Source of the DNA: Unio delphinus
Lineage: Eukaryota; Mollusca; Bivalvia; Unionida; Unionidae
Assembly (NCBI GenBank): GCA_029339505.1
Contig: JAQISU010000345.1
Location: 2,926,219 to 2,990,218, forward strand
Direction: 5' to 3'
Length of the DNA stretch: 64,000 nucleotides
The translations under genes and the position numbers were made by a program. A model generated the notes under the pieces. That model ran no database searches. It was given only the letters and a program-made list of their open reading frames with translations, and was not told the origin of the DNA. Shown piece after piece: positions 39,897 through 48,389 of the stretch. The number at the start of each line of letters is the position of its first letter. Positions within the stretch are counted from its first letter, which is position 1.

Positions 39897-39897
39897 A
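39853..39897. repeat. (TAG)n microsatellite
   Basis: About 15 copies; on the minus strand it reads as a poly-Thr tract just upstream of the chosen start. Confidence 0.95.
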
Positions 39898-39949
39898 ATT
39901 AAAGACGTTTTCGCCTAAAGGCATTTACGTCTGGTTAATATCCCAAAAG

Positions 39950-40236
39950 GGACTGTTTATTTAGTTCGGGGGGTGGAATGGTGCCACACACCCCGCTTTA
40001 ATGCACAATTTTGTGCTGTTTAAATTATATCAACCATCGAACGCAGTCAGCGGAAGAGGCGAAGGAGGGAAGTGACCGTAGTGAAAGGGAGGCGCTGTAT
40101 CCAAGGTAATCTTTTAGTCCCATAGCCCTAATTATAAATAGTGCCGTCTTGTAGACTAACAATTTGGAATAGAAAAAACATTATTGTGCTGTTTATATAG
40201 TAGGAGAAGAGAATGGCATATTTGTTCTAATTTATT
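39950..40236. other. Non-coding junction between Maverick fragment and LINE
   Basis: No gene. A run GGGGGGTGG lies at 39968-39976. The Maverick-like part ends at about 39950 and the recognisable LINE 3' region begins near 40237. Confidence 0.4.
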
Positions 40237-42055
40237 TTGCTACATTGTGTAGCTGGGCCTGATGGCTTTGGGTTTTTAGCCACCTTATAGAACTATTTGG
40301 GGTCTTAGTTGGTTAATAAGCTATATATTTAGTTTGCTACATTGTGTAGCGGGAGCTGATGGCTTTGGGCTTTTAGCCACCTCATAAAACTATTTGGGGT
40401 CTTAATATGAAACTAACTATATATTGGGGGTGTTAGAGGATAACCCTTCAATTCCTTTGATTTGGGGGGGGGGGGCACATCGAGGTCTTCTAATTTTTGG
40501 CAGTGTGGGCAAGTTGTGATTCTTCCTGGATTGGGCTTGAGATATTTGCCCATACTGCCGGCAAGTAGAGTTTTTCCTGTTTTAATCCTATTGATAATTC
40601 CTTCCAAATTTTTTATTGTAACCTGTGAACTTGAGTTGTTCCTGGATACTTGTTTTTGTATCGAGTAAAGTATGCGTCCTTTATGGGTAGTATCCCATTG
40701 TTTTTGCCACTTGTTAAGAATTTTGTTGGAAATGACGCTATACAATTCTGTTACAGAATACTCGATTTGTCCTATCTCAGTTTTGTTGAGATTAGTTTTT
40801 GCAGCGAGGTCGGCTTGGTCATTACCAAACAAGTCTATGTGAGATGGTACCCACATAAATTAAATTGTTTGATTAAGGTTGGCTAGATCGTTGACAAGTA
40901 GTCTAGCTTGTTTTTGATAATTGCCACGACCTTTGGAGAAACCAGATTCCAATGTTTTGAGGACACTGAGTGAGTCACTAATAATGAGCGATTTAGCGAG
41001 TTTATGTGCTTTTACCAATCTCAGTGCCTCTAGTATTGCCCAAAATTAGGTAGTATAGATGGAGCATAAGTCTGGGAGCCGACTCCCTATTGTTATTTGG
41101 AGTTCGGGGATAGTAACTGCTGCAGCTGTTCTATTTGGATTTGTTATTTTGGATCAGTCGGTGTATATCTTGATATAGTCCTTATAGTTAGCGTCCAAGT
41201 TGTGTAATATCTTCATTCTTATTACATGGGGCGTGATTTCTTTAGATCCAAATGTTGTAGCTTCAAGATTGACTTTTACTGGTATGTTCATCCAGGGTGT
41301 TTTATCTGGATAGGCGATTTGTTCAGCTTGAAGTTCTATTATGCTTAGATCGTTGCATAATGTATGAATCCTTTTCCCAGATGGTAGAAATGGTACTAAC
41401 TTCTTGCTGAATGCAGTATTGCACTTATTAATTGTGATTTTGGTGGTGTGATTTGCTTTATGTATCGAGACTCTGACCGCATACCTTAGAGTAAGTTCAT
41501 CTCTTCTAAGGGATAGTGGCGTTTCACCTGTGAGGAGTTGTAGTTCTTCTTTTGAGGTGCTTTTCAGGGTGCCTGTACAAATGCGGAGTGCTTTGGTTTG
41601 AATTTGGTCAAGTTTTCTCAATAGACCAATGCGAGCTGTCGCGTACAGTTGACATCCGTAGTCTAATTTAGATCTAATTAGGGCTATGTAGATCATTAAA
41701 AGGGTATTTTGATTAGCTCCCCAATTAAATCCCTTAATGTTTTTCATTAATGCAAGATCTTTATTTCATCTGCGAATCAGTTCTTTGATGTGGTATTTCC
41801 ATGTTAGGTAATGATCGTATGTCATGCCCAGGAATTCGACTGTAGTCTCGAATTTAATTAATTCCCCTTGGATGTATAATTTGGGTGCTTCTACTGTTTG
41901 CTTTTGTTTTGGTGAGAAGATTATGCCTCGTGTTTTGCCTTTGGAGAGTTTAAACCCCCATTTATCGGCCCAGGTTCCAATTTTGTTAAGGCTCTTTTGT
42001 AGTTCATCTATGACCTTTTGACTTGTAGGATCGCCCGCTCTCCATGGTGCGCGGA
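40237..42055 (-). mobile_element. I-like LINE fragment B (3' half with RNase H)
   Basis: Minus-strand, 5'-truncated LINE. Its 3' region (40237-40412) contains a tandemly duplicated block of about 90 bp built on TTTGCTACATTGTGTAGC. Upstream lie RNase H and RT thumb. It overlaps fragment A (42224-44411) in RT coverage: both encode a KNIKG...WGA...TLLMIY-type segment. So A and B are separate insertions of one family, not one element. Confidence 0.75.
40413..42050 (-). pseudogene. LINE B: RT thumb and RNase H
   Basis: From the right: KIGTWADKWGFKLSKGKT (about 41.94 kb) and FLGMTYDHYLTWK, then a stop near 41770. Next 41154-41747 has MKNIKGFNWGANQNTLLMIY, RSKLDYGCQLY and RICTGTLKSTSKEELQLLTG, the conserved thumb and post-RT region. 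A stop near 41150 precedes RNase H parts (SLIISDSLSVLKTL) and MWVPSHIDLFGNDQADLAAK at 40856, which contains the WxPSHxxxxGNxxAD pattern of the RNase H active site. The last part has CPHCQKLED. Several stops make it inactive. Confidence 0.8.
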
Positions 42056-42178
42056 AAAAAAGTCACAGGAAAAAAGTCACAATTTCGGCTAGGAAAAAAA
42101 GTCACAGGAAAAAAAGTCACACTCTGCGGAAAAAAGTCACAGTTTTGGGTAGGAAAAAAGTCACAGTTTTGGGTAGGA
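42050..42178. repeat. Short tandem repeat GGAAAAAAGTCACA
   Basis: Six or so imperfect copies of GGAAAAAAGTCACA with spacer TTTTGGGTA, lying exactly between LINE fragments B and A. Confidence 0.85.
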
Positions 42179-42223
42179 CTAAATTATATTTCAGAGTAAA
42201 TATATAAATTTTCATTTTTAAAT

Positions 42224-43789
42224 TCACATAATAATGCATGATAATAGATTTTTGGTCATCGCACGAGGTTGGTCTATCTTACTTCGAATTAAAGATTTGT
42301 AGATCATTAGCATAGTTTGCTGATCAGCTCCCCATGTAGTACCTTTGATGTTTTTAAGTATGTTTAGATCTTTTTGACATTTTTGAATAGTTTGTTGTAT
42401 GTGTGATTTCCAATTGATTGTTTCATTTAGTAGCATTCCCAGGAAGTGTGTCTCTTTTTGGAATTGGATGGGCTGATTCTGCATATATAGTTTAGGGTAT
42501 TTAGGTTGTTTATTAGTTGGGGAGAAGAGCATGGTAACTGTTTTTATTTGGGATATTTTGAAACCCCAGTTGTTGGCCCATGTGCCGATGATGTCTAGTC
42601 CTTTCTGAATTTGAGTGATGTTCTTTTGACTATTCGGTTTTCCTGCTTTCCAGATACTACTGTCATCGGCAAATTGTGACAGATCAACTGGGCAATTTTT
42701 GAGATAGTTGGTTAGATTGTTGACCATTAGATTGAATAGGGTTGGGCTAATCACACTTCCTTGGGAGGTTCCATTATCCAGTGTATATGTTTGGGACAAG
42801 GCCTCTCTTACTCTAGTTTTAAAGGTTCTTCCCGTAAGGAAGTTTGCTATTCTTCCTGTTATGCCAAATTGGTTGAGTTGATAGATGAGGCCATTGGTCC
42901 AGACTAGGTCGAAGGCTTTCTCTAGGTCTAGAAATATTGCTATTAGGTGTCTATCTCTTTTCCTTTTGGCATTAAATGCTAACTTGATGTTGGCTTCCAG
43001 ACGGATTAATTGATCAAGTGTAGATCGTTTATTCCTAAATCCACTTTGGGTTTCAGCCAGTAGTTGATTTTGTTCTAGGTGGTATTTTAATCTATTGTTG
43101 ACTATTGTTTCCATTACCTTACAGATTGTATTTGTTAGTGAAATAGGTCTGTAGGAGGTTACATTAGTAGGGTCTTTGCCTGGTTTTGGGATGGCTATGA
43201 TTATGGCTCGCTTCCATAGTGTGGGGATGCGACCTGTTCTCCATATCAGATTTATTAAGTCTAAGGTAATGCTCTGCATATTGGGTGGTAATTGTTTGTA
43301 TATTTCATAGCCTAAGTTATCCTCTCCTGGTGATGTACTTTTTTTTTGGCTGATGGCTTGTCTCCATTCTTTCAGATTAAAAAGGTCATTCAGTGGCGAA
43401 TCTCTGTTGTCTCGATCTTTGAAAATGTGGGGAAATTCTTTTTCTAATGTTGATTTTTGCTGTAAGAACTCGTGTTTGTGATTGTTATCGCTGCTGGAGT
43501 TAGCGAAGTATTGGGCTAATTTCTCTGCTACTTCCATGTTGTTTTTTGTTCCCTGGATTTTCGGCGCTGTTGTGGGTGTTTTGCCTTTCATGGCTTTTAT
43601 TTTATTCCAGATTTGTTTAGTATTTGTTTTATGATTGAGCGTTGTGCAGTATCTTCTCCATGAGTCCTTTTTTGCCTCATTTATTACCGTCCTAGTGTTG
43701 ATTTCTGTTTGTTTGTATATAAGAAAGTCAGTGGCGGTTTTTGTGTGTTTAAAGCGATTTAAGGCTGTTTTTTTTCTTCTGAATGGCAA
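42224..43789 (-). pseudogene. LINE A reverse transcriptase, largely open
   Basis: A 521-codon frame with the full RT palm: STSPGEDNLGYEIYKQLP, AIIIAIPKPGKDP, YRPISLTNTICKVME, TQSGFRNKRSTLDQL, AIFLDLEKAFD (motif A), NGTSQGSVISPTLFN (motif B'), LSQFADDSSIW (motif C, FADD) and HFLGMLLN. This belongs to the Jockey/I superfamily; fragment B of the same family carries RNase H, favouring an I-like clade. The frame is open through the linker upstream of its first Met. It loses its thumb at about 42270 (after RSKID) and ends in unrelated sequence. It is a truncated copy, but young enough to have no stop within the palm. Confidence 0.8.
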
Positions 43790-43936
43790 TTTTGCAATTT
43801 TCTGTCCACCAGGGGATTACCGTCTGTTTATAATGGAAACCTGTTGTTTTGGGTATACTCTTATTTGCCGCTTCGTTTATAATTTGTATGAGATTGTCAT
43901 AATATTTATTTTTATTTTATGCTCAGCAGTGAATTA

Positions 43937-44280
43937 CTTGATTTTCTAGTTAAAATAATATTGATATTTCACTGCAGTGAAAAAATAACAAGTGAAAAAA
44001 TAACAGTGAAAAAATAATATTTTTTCACTACAGGAACTACATTTTTGGGTCAGAACATACTTAACTCCCTTTTATTTTCTATATAAATTTATGTGAGCAT
44101 AAAATAAAAAGAATATTTGCTTGAAACGAGTGAATAACGGATACATTTCATCTCTTGGATAAAAAAAACTCTAGTATTTTCACTCGTGGCTTCGCCACTC
44201 ATGAAAATACTGAGTTTTTCATCCACTCGATGAAATATATCCGTTATTCACTCGTTTCAAGCAAATATCCTCTATATCCT
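43937..44280. mobile_element. Palindromic foldback insertion in LINE A
   Basis: Arms at 44113-44152 and 44229-44268 are reverse complements over 40 bp with one mismatch (CGAGTGAATAACGGAT and its complement). The centre (44170-44218) is itself palindromic around GTGGCTTCGCCAC. An extra part, 43960-44035, carries TGCAGTGAAAAAATAA-type repeats. Its position splits an otherwise continuous LINE reading frame, so it is a later insertion, probably a MITE or foldback element. Precise ends are uncertain. Confidence 0.65.
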
Positions 44281-44411
44281 CATCTTGAATTTCCGCAAGG
44301 TTTACTAATTTAAGTTGGTCTTTAAAGCTGTTCCAGTTTGCATTTCTGAGTTTCCATCTTTGTTGTGTTTTTTGTTGCTCCGTTGGGCACGAGACGTATA
44401 TGGTGGTAAGT

Positions 44412-44775
44412 AGTAGTTAATGGGGATACTCTAGCGACAATGGGAAAATCCTATGTAAAACAGCTTGGGAACATCTAGCGACAAGGGGAATTTAACATGG
44501 TGGGGACTATCTAGCGACAAGGGGAATTTAACATGGTGGGACTATCTAGCGACAAGGGAAATTGAACATGGTGGGACTATCTAGCGTCAAGGGAAATTGA
44601 ACATGGTGGGACTATCTAGCGACAAGGGGAATTTAACATGGTGGGACTATCTAGCGACAAGGGAAATTGAACATGGTGGGACTATCTAGCGTCAAGGGAA
44701 ATTGAACATGGTGGGACTATCTAGTGTCAAGGGGAATTGAACAGAGTGGGACTATATAGCGTCAAGGGAAATATA
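44412..44775. repeat. Maverick subterminal tandem repeats
   Basis: About nine copies of a unit of about 33-37 bp containing GGGACTATCTAGCGACAAGG and GGAATTTAACATGGT. Variants alternate AGCGACAAGG and AGCGTCAAGG. The array separates the element's end from its first gene. Confidence 0.9.
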
Positions 44776-44844
44776 ACATGGGAAATAAAACAAGGAAAAA
44801 AAGGGGTGGCAATGAAAGCTACTATCTTTTCGAGACTTATGAGT

Positions 44845-44860
44845 GGCCCTGAAAAGGGCC
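44845..44860 (-). terminator. Histone-type 3' stem-loop (gene at 44881)
   Basis: Minus strand GGCCCTTTTCAGGGCC with 5' flank CCAAA and 3' flank ACTCA, then CGAAAAGATAGT about 12 nt on. It starts 20 nt after the stop codon. Same sequence as at 39214. Confidence 0.8.
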
Positions 44861-44880
44861 TTTGGATACTTCTTCTTCTT

Positions 44881-45462
44881 TTATTTTCTGCCATTGTTCC
44901 ACCACCTTTTGATTTTACCAATAATTCCCTTCTTCTTCTTTTCGTCGGGAATCCAGTCAGGATGCCCCATAGCTCTAAACTTCTCTTGTATCTTTATCCA
45001 ATTGTTATTTAATTTTTCGAAGTCCTCTTTCTTTTTTTGGTTTTCATTGTCCTTTCTTTCCTTTCTCTCCTTACTCCAGTTATCTTTTATCTTCTTCACT
45101 TCTTCTAATAGTTCCTTTCTCATCAGTTCTTCAGCTTTCTTGAGCGGGTCCAAACCCTTTTGGACATGGGGGTACTCTTTCAAGATATTATCCAAAAAAC
45201 ACTTGACGTTTTCGACAATATCTATTACTTGCTTCAATGTCCCCACTCTAACATAGGGTGGATTAATGCAGCCTCGTAACTTTTTGGCTTCTTCTTCTAG
45301 CATTCCTCCTAAGAGCTCCCTGGCTATTTTCAGTCTTTTTGCAAAGTCCAAACTCTTCGCAATCTTCCATTTATGATGTAGTTTTTCCACTTCATATTCC
45401 CCGTCTAATATCCAGAAATAGCTGTGTCTTAAATTGTTGAATAAACTTGATGCTTTTGCCAT
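44881..45462 (-). CDS. Coiled-coil Maverick accessory protein with histone-type mRNA end
   Basis: 193 residues, very rich in Lys and Glu, with predicted long helices. It has an EYEVEKLHHKWK start region, LKIARELLGGMLEEEAKKLR, ELLEEVKKIKDNWSKERKER and a basic C terminus GIIGKIKRWWNNGRK that looks amphipathic. No known domain was recognised. Paralogue at 39247; weaker architectural similarity to the products at 47110 and 46164 (helix bundle, then an E/K-W-K stretch, then a basic or proline-rich tail). The start at 45462 fits a TATA box at about 45510-45518. An AAGCACGGACGTGA element lies just upstream at 45522. No AATAAA follows the stop; a histone-type stem-loop does. Confidence 0.8.
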   Translation of the reverse strand: MAKASSLFNNLRHSYFWILDGEYEVEKLHHKWKIAKSLDFAKRLKIARELLGGMLEEEAKKLRGCINPPYVRVGTLKQVIDIVENVKCFLDNILKEYPHVQKGLDPLKKAEELMRKELLEEVKKIKDNWSKERKERKDNENQKKKEDFEKLNNNWIKIQEKFRAMGHPDWIPDEKKKKGIIGKIKRWWNNGRK

Positions 45463-45509
45463 CTTCTATGGTTATTCCGTGGAATGGTTCTAATGTCAGT
45501 CACTTTGAG

Positions 45510-45549
45510 TATATATATCTTAAGCACGGACGTGAAAGTAAACACCCCT
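45510..45549 (-). promoter_or_regulatory. TATA box plus diverged shared upstream element
   Basis: On the minus strand GGGGTGTTTACTTTCACGTC and CGTGCTT, then a TATATATA box at about 45510-45518, about 50 nt before the start codon. It is a diverged version of the element at 46691, 46763 and 47535. Confidence 0.6.
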
Positions 45550-45584
45550 ACATTCACTTGTCATATTAGATACTATTCACAAAT

Positions 45585-45757
45585 CCTATTATATACTATC
45601 CAAAATCACACCCTATACTAACCACACACACGGGGAAGCAGCCAAAACACACCCTATCATATACTATCCAAAATCACACCCTATACTAACCACACACACG
45701 GGGAAGCAGCCAAAAACAAACCATACTATATACTATCCAAAACACACCCTATACTAA

Positions 45758-45839
<82 letters not shown>

Positions 45840-46040
45840 GGAAGCAGCCAAAAACAAATCCTACTATATACTATCCAAAATCACACCCTATACTAACCAC
45901 ACACACGGGGAAGCAGCCAAAACACACCCTATCATATACTATCCAAAATCACACCCTATACTAACCACACACACGGGGAAGCAGCCAAAACACACCCTAT
46001 CATATACTATCCAAAATCACACCATATACCATCTAAACAG
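45585..46040. repeat. Tandem repeat, about 70-bp unit, with (CA)n
   Basis: Six or so units of ATACTATCCAAAATCACACC plus CTATACTAACCACACACACG plus GGGAAGCAGCCAAAA. One unit has an expanded (CA)n at 45759-45836. It lies between two genes of the histone-stem-loop class. Confidence 0.9.
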
Positions 46041-46082
46041 AGTCAGTGTTTATAATCACACTACTCCTCTCTCACACCCATT

Positions 46083-46107
46083 GGCAATTGACATAGTATT
46101 TCTTTTC
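46083..46107. repeat. 25-bp direct repeat beyond stem-loop (pair with 63704-63728)
   Basis: GGCAATTGACATAGTATTTC plus TTTTC, identical to 63704-63728. In both places it lies directly downstream (minus strand) of a histone-type stem-loop and includes the AAAAGAAAT purine run. So the downstream element was duplicated with the gene or is conserved by function. Confidence 0.85.
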
Positions 46108-46120
46108 TTGTTATTTGGGT

Positions 46121-46136
46121 AGCCCTGAGAAGGGCT
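46121..46136 (-). terminator. Histone-type 3' stem-loop (gene at 46164)
   Basis: Minus strand AGCCCTTCTCAGGGCT with 3' flank ACCCA, as in animal histone mRNAs, then CAAGAAAAGAAAT starting about 9 nt later, close to the animal histone downstream element CAAGAAAGA. It starts 27 nt after the stop codon. Confidence 0.85.
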
Positions 46137-46163
46137 ATTTTTAAAACTTCAAATTGCACCTGG

Positions 46164-46631
46164 CTAATGCTGGCATCTCCCAGGTCTAGCCCCACACACA
46201 CATCTCCTACTCCAATCATTCTTCCAATTCACCCTTGTGATTGGGAGTGCAGAGGGAGAATGAGTGGCTTCACTATCCCAATCTTCTGTTTGAGGGATAG
46301 TGAAAGTCTCTTCATTTCTGCCTCTATTCCGCAACCGTGGATGAGTCTGTGGTTGTTGCGTCTGAGGCAGTGGGGGCTGAACCTGTAGTGGACGAACTGG
46401 TTCTGGTGGTGAAGGTGTCCTCACCATGGGTTTGACTTCACTAGTCTGTCTCATCATGCGGTGAGGTAAGATGGGACTTTTCTTCTCCTCCTCTTCTTTC
46501 TTTTTTCTTTCCTCCTCTTCTTTTTCAATTTTGGCCTGCTCTGCTATGACCTCCATAGCCAGTTCGTCCAGGAGACGCCTAGCATTCTCCAGATGCATTT
46601 GAAGCTCTCTTAACTTTTGAACTCTGCTCAT
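46164..46631 (-). CDS. Helical/proline-rich accessory protein with histone-type mRNA end
   Basis: 155 residues from the Met at 46631. N-terminal helix SRVQKLRELQMHLENARRLL, a KIEKEEEERKKKEEEEKK charged coil, then a Pro/Gln-rich linker and a short Cys-containing C terminus RRCVCGARPGRC. No domain recognised. The frame is open to 46715, but that upstream part translates the regulatory element and TATA box (46677-46718), so initiation must be downstream; 46631 is the first Met after the expected transcription start near 46655. It ends in a histone-type stem-loop. Confidence 0.75.
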   Translation of the reverse strand: MSRVQKLRELQMHLENARRLLDELAMEVIAEQAKIEKEEEERKKKEEEEKKSPILPHRMMRQTSEVKPMVRTPSPPEPVRPLQVQPPLPQTQQPQTHPRLRNRGRNEETFTIPQTEDWDSEATHSPSALPITRVNWKNDWSRRCVCGARPGRCQH

Positions 46632-46676
46632 CTTCTTTGATTCACCAACGATGGGTAGCCAGACTGATGAGTGCTT

Positions 46677-46785
46677 CTTTATATATAGTTCAAGCGCGGA
46701 CGTGATGGAAAACACCCCCTAGATCCAAAAATCTTACAGTATCCCTATCATTACCAAAACACGCGGACGTGATGGAAAACACCCC
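46677..46785 (-). promoter_or_regulatory. TATA box with two copies of the shared upstream element
   Basis: The plus-strand sequence GCGGACGTGATGGAAAACAC (then CCC) occurs at 46696 and 46763 within a duplicated block of about 66 bp. A TATATATAAAG box (minus strand) lies at 46677-46687. The order element-TATA-gene is the same as at 47523-47562. Confidence 0.75.
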
Positions 46786-47052
46786 TAGATCCAAAAAACT
46801 TACATTATTCCTATCATTAGCAAAAAAACAAAACAAGCTGACTTTTTAAAATAAAACACTCTCTTTTATACTTGTCTCCTATTAATTATACATTGAACAA
46901 GTTATTTTGAAAAAATACGTTGTGCTTATAGACGCACTTCATAACAAAAGTAAAATGAGACAGTGATTATAGACTCACTTCTAATTTTTTTCTAACTTCC
47001 TCACATACCATAAGCAAATTGAATAATTAATTCTTTTCGAGAATATTTGGGT
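46786..47052. other. Intergenic AT-rich stretch
   Basis: No gene; between the upstream element of one stem-loop gene and the stem-loop of the next. Confidence 0.5.
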
Positions 47053-47068
47053 AGCCCTGAAAAGGGCT
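47053..47068 (-). terminator. Histone-type 3' stem-loop (gene at 47110)
   Basis: Minus strand AGCCCTTTTCAGGGCT, 3' flank ACCCA, then TCGAAAAGAATT about 14 nt later. It starts 41 nt after the stop codon. Confidence 0.85.
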
Positions 47069-47109
47069 GTTTTTTTGTGTTTGTGTGTACGAGGAAGGAT
47101 GACAATCTT

Positions 47110-47469
47110 TTATCGTCTAAGATTGCGTCCTCGTTTGGCTACACGATAGGGTCTGCTTCTTCGGAAAGAGAAAGAGAACTCTTTCGTGTCCACACGACAG
47201 TCGACAAAACTTCTGTCTGGTTCCTGCTGCTGTTGCTGATGCTGCTGATGCTGTTCTCTCTGCTCTCTCTGCTGCTTTTGAAGTCGATACTTCTCAGTCC
47301 ATTCTTCTTTCTCTTTTTGAATTTCCTCTCTGAAGAGTTCTTCTATGAGGTCTTCCGTTACTTGTAGCATTCTTACATTCTCAATCTCTTCAGGCTTTGG
47401 CATCAGATTGTGTCTGATACGATGCAGAGTGACATAAGCTTCGTTCAGCTTAGCTAGTCTTGAGCACAT
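47110..47469 (-). CDS. Helical, Gln-rich, basic-tailed accessory protein with histone-type mRNA end
   Basis: 119 residues from the Met at 47469. N-terminal CSRLAKLNEAYVTLHRIRHN, then EEIQKEKEEWTEKYRLQ, comparable in place to EEVKKIKDNWSKERKE of the 44881 product, a Gln/His run encoded by a CTG-type repeat, and a strongly basic tail RRSRPYRVAKRGRNLRR. No domain recognised; nucleic-acid binding is plausible. The frame extends to 47670, but that region contains the shared regulatory element and TATA box, so the longer start is rejected. Confidence 0.75.
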   Translation of the reverse strand: MCSRLAKLNEAYVTLHRIRHNLMPKPEEIENVRMLQVTEDLIEELFREEIQKEKEEWTEKYRLQKQQREQREQHQQHQQQQQEPDRSFVDCRVDTKEFSFSFRRSRPYRVAKRGRNLRR

Positions 47470-47522
47470 CTTCGTAGGAGGATGAGTCAAACAATGGATG
47501 GCCAGACTGGAGACTACCCCTG

Positions 47523-47562
47523 CTTTATATGGTTCAAGCGCGGACGTGATGGAAAACACCCC
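47523..47562 (-). promoter_or_regulatory. TATA box and shared upstream element
   Basis: CAAGCGCGGACGTGATGGAA then AACACCCC (plus strand, 47535-47562) adjoins an ATATAAAG box (minus strand, 47523-47530). The 28-bp element is identical to that at 46691-46718. Confidence 0.8.
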
Positions 47563-47691
47563 TCTGCGGTTTAGGGTTTTGAAACGTTTAGATAGTTTGA
47601 TGTGAGGGATAGAAAGAAAAGTCAAAGAGCATTTATATGAATACAAATGTAAAACAAACGACAGACGCATTGGTTTTCAAAACACAACATT

Positions 47692-47697
47692 TTTATT
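47692..47697 (-). terminator. AATAAA polyadenylation signal for the capsid gene cluster
   Basis: AATAAA on the minus strand about 98 nt after the protease stop codon, preceded by three 18-bp repeats of AACATTATTTCAAAGAAC (47707-47765). It shows that the structural genes use ordinary polyadenylation, unlike the next genes downstream. Confidence 0.7.
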
Positions 47698-47794
47698 CAA
47701 ATAACAAACATTATTTCAAAGAACAAACATTATTTCAAAGAACAAACATTATTTCAAAGAAAAAACATTTTTTTTCTTCCATAACACCAATACA

Positions 47795-48352
47795 TTATCT
47801 TTGACATGGTTGACAACGTTGTGAATTAAATTGAGATTTCCACTGTTGGAAATCATTGGTCGATTGATGTACACTACGTTTCCTAGCTAAAGACAACAGA
47901 TAACCATAATGGTCACAAAACCATCGATCTACTTTGTCATCGTTTCGAGACGAATGACGATCAAAATAAGTCACTAAATGTTCTAAAGAATATCCAAGAC
48001 TGCGATGATGTAGATAATAGATACAATATTGTCCACACACCATAGAATCTGTGCTTTGTAATTTCACATTATTGAATCGTGTCGTCTGAGCATTTCTTCT
48101 CATAAAGTCAATGATATCATCTTCGAAAGGAGGCAATCCATACGAATCAAAATACTCCGCACAACCCTTTTGAGGAAAGTAGACAGCTACCCAGTGAGTT
48201 CCTGGAAGATGACTGTCATCTGTGTTGATGACATAAGCTTGATTCTCTTGAGGTTTGCGATGAGGTAGTTCATCTTTAGCACACACGACAGGATTCCAAG
48301 AAGCAGTGTACGAACTACGGTTCAAAAGATAATAAAGTTCCCAGGTATCCAT
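47795..48352 (-). CDS. Adenain-like maturation cysteine protease
   Basis: 185 residues, close to the adenovirus protease in size. Catalytic motifs in adenain order: GTHWVAVYF (His), AEYFDSYG (acidic residue), and STDSMVCGQYCIYYL, holding the Gln/Cys pair with the nucleophile in the CGQYC block. In Mavericks and adenoviruses this enzyme cleaves capsid and core precursors during virion maturation. It is the most downstream gene of the structural cluster, followed by AATAAA. No TATA box is obvious upstream, so it probably shares a transcript with the genes before it. Confidence 0.93.
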   Translation of the reverse strand: MDTWELYYLLNRSSYTASWNPVVCAKDELPHRKPQENQAYVINTDDSHLPGTHWVAVYFPQKGCAEYFDSYGLPPFEDDIIDFMRRNAQTTRFNNVKLQSTDSMVCGQYCIYYLHHRSLGYSLEHLVTYFDRHSSRNDDKVDRWFCDHYGYLLSLARKRSVHQSTNDFQQWKSQFNSQRCQPCQR

Positions 48353-48389
48353 TTTTTGTTGTGTAGCCTTGTGTTTTTCTCTCCTTTCT

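Larger units (their letters stand above)
42224..44411 (-). mobile_element. I-like LINE fragment A, host of palindrome and Maverick
   Basis: Minus-strand LINE coding sequence runs from 44411, where it abuts the Maverick end, to 42224. Near 44290-44405 it encodes RWKLRNANWNSFKDQLKL. A roughly 340-bp palindromic insertion (43937-44280) interrupts it, after which KYYDNLIQIINEAANKSI and the RT follow. The endonuclease part should lie beyond the Maverick, outside the window. That makes the Maverick younger than this LINE. Confidence 0.75.

Noticed and set aside
44843..45256. Plus-strand frame of 137 codons opposite the 44881 gene
   Set aside because: Antisense shadow of a Lys/Glu-rich gene giving Phe/Leu-rich translation; likewise at 47047, 53210 and 63173.
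46632..47670. Shared N-terminal peptide VFSITSALE in the longer frames of the genes at 46164 and 47110
   Set aside because: It is the translation of the regulatory element upstream of the TATA box, so the similarity is at DNA level and not a protein domain.
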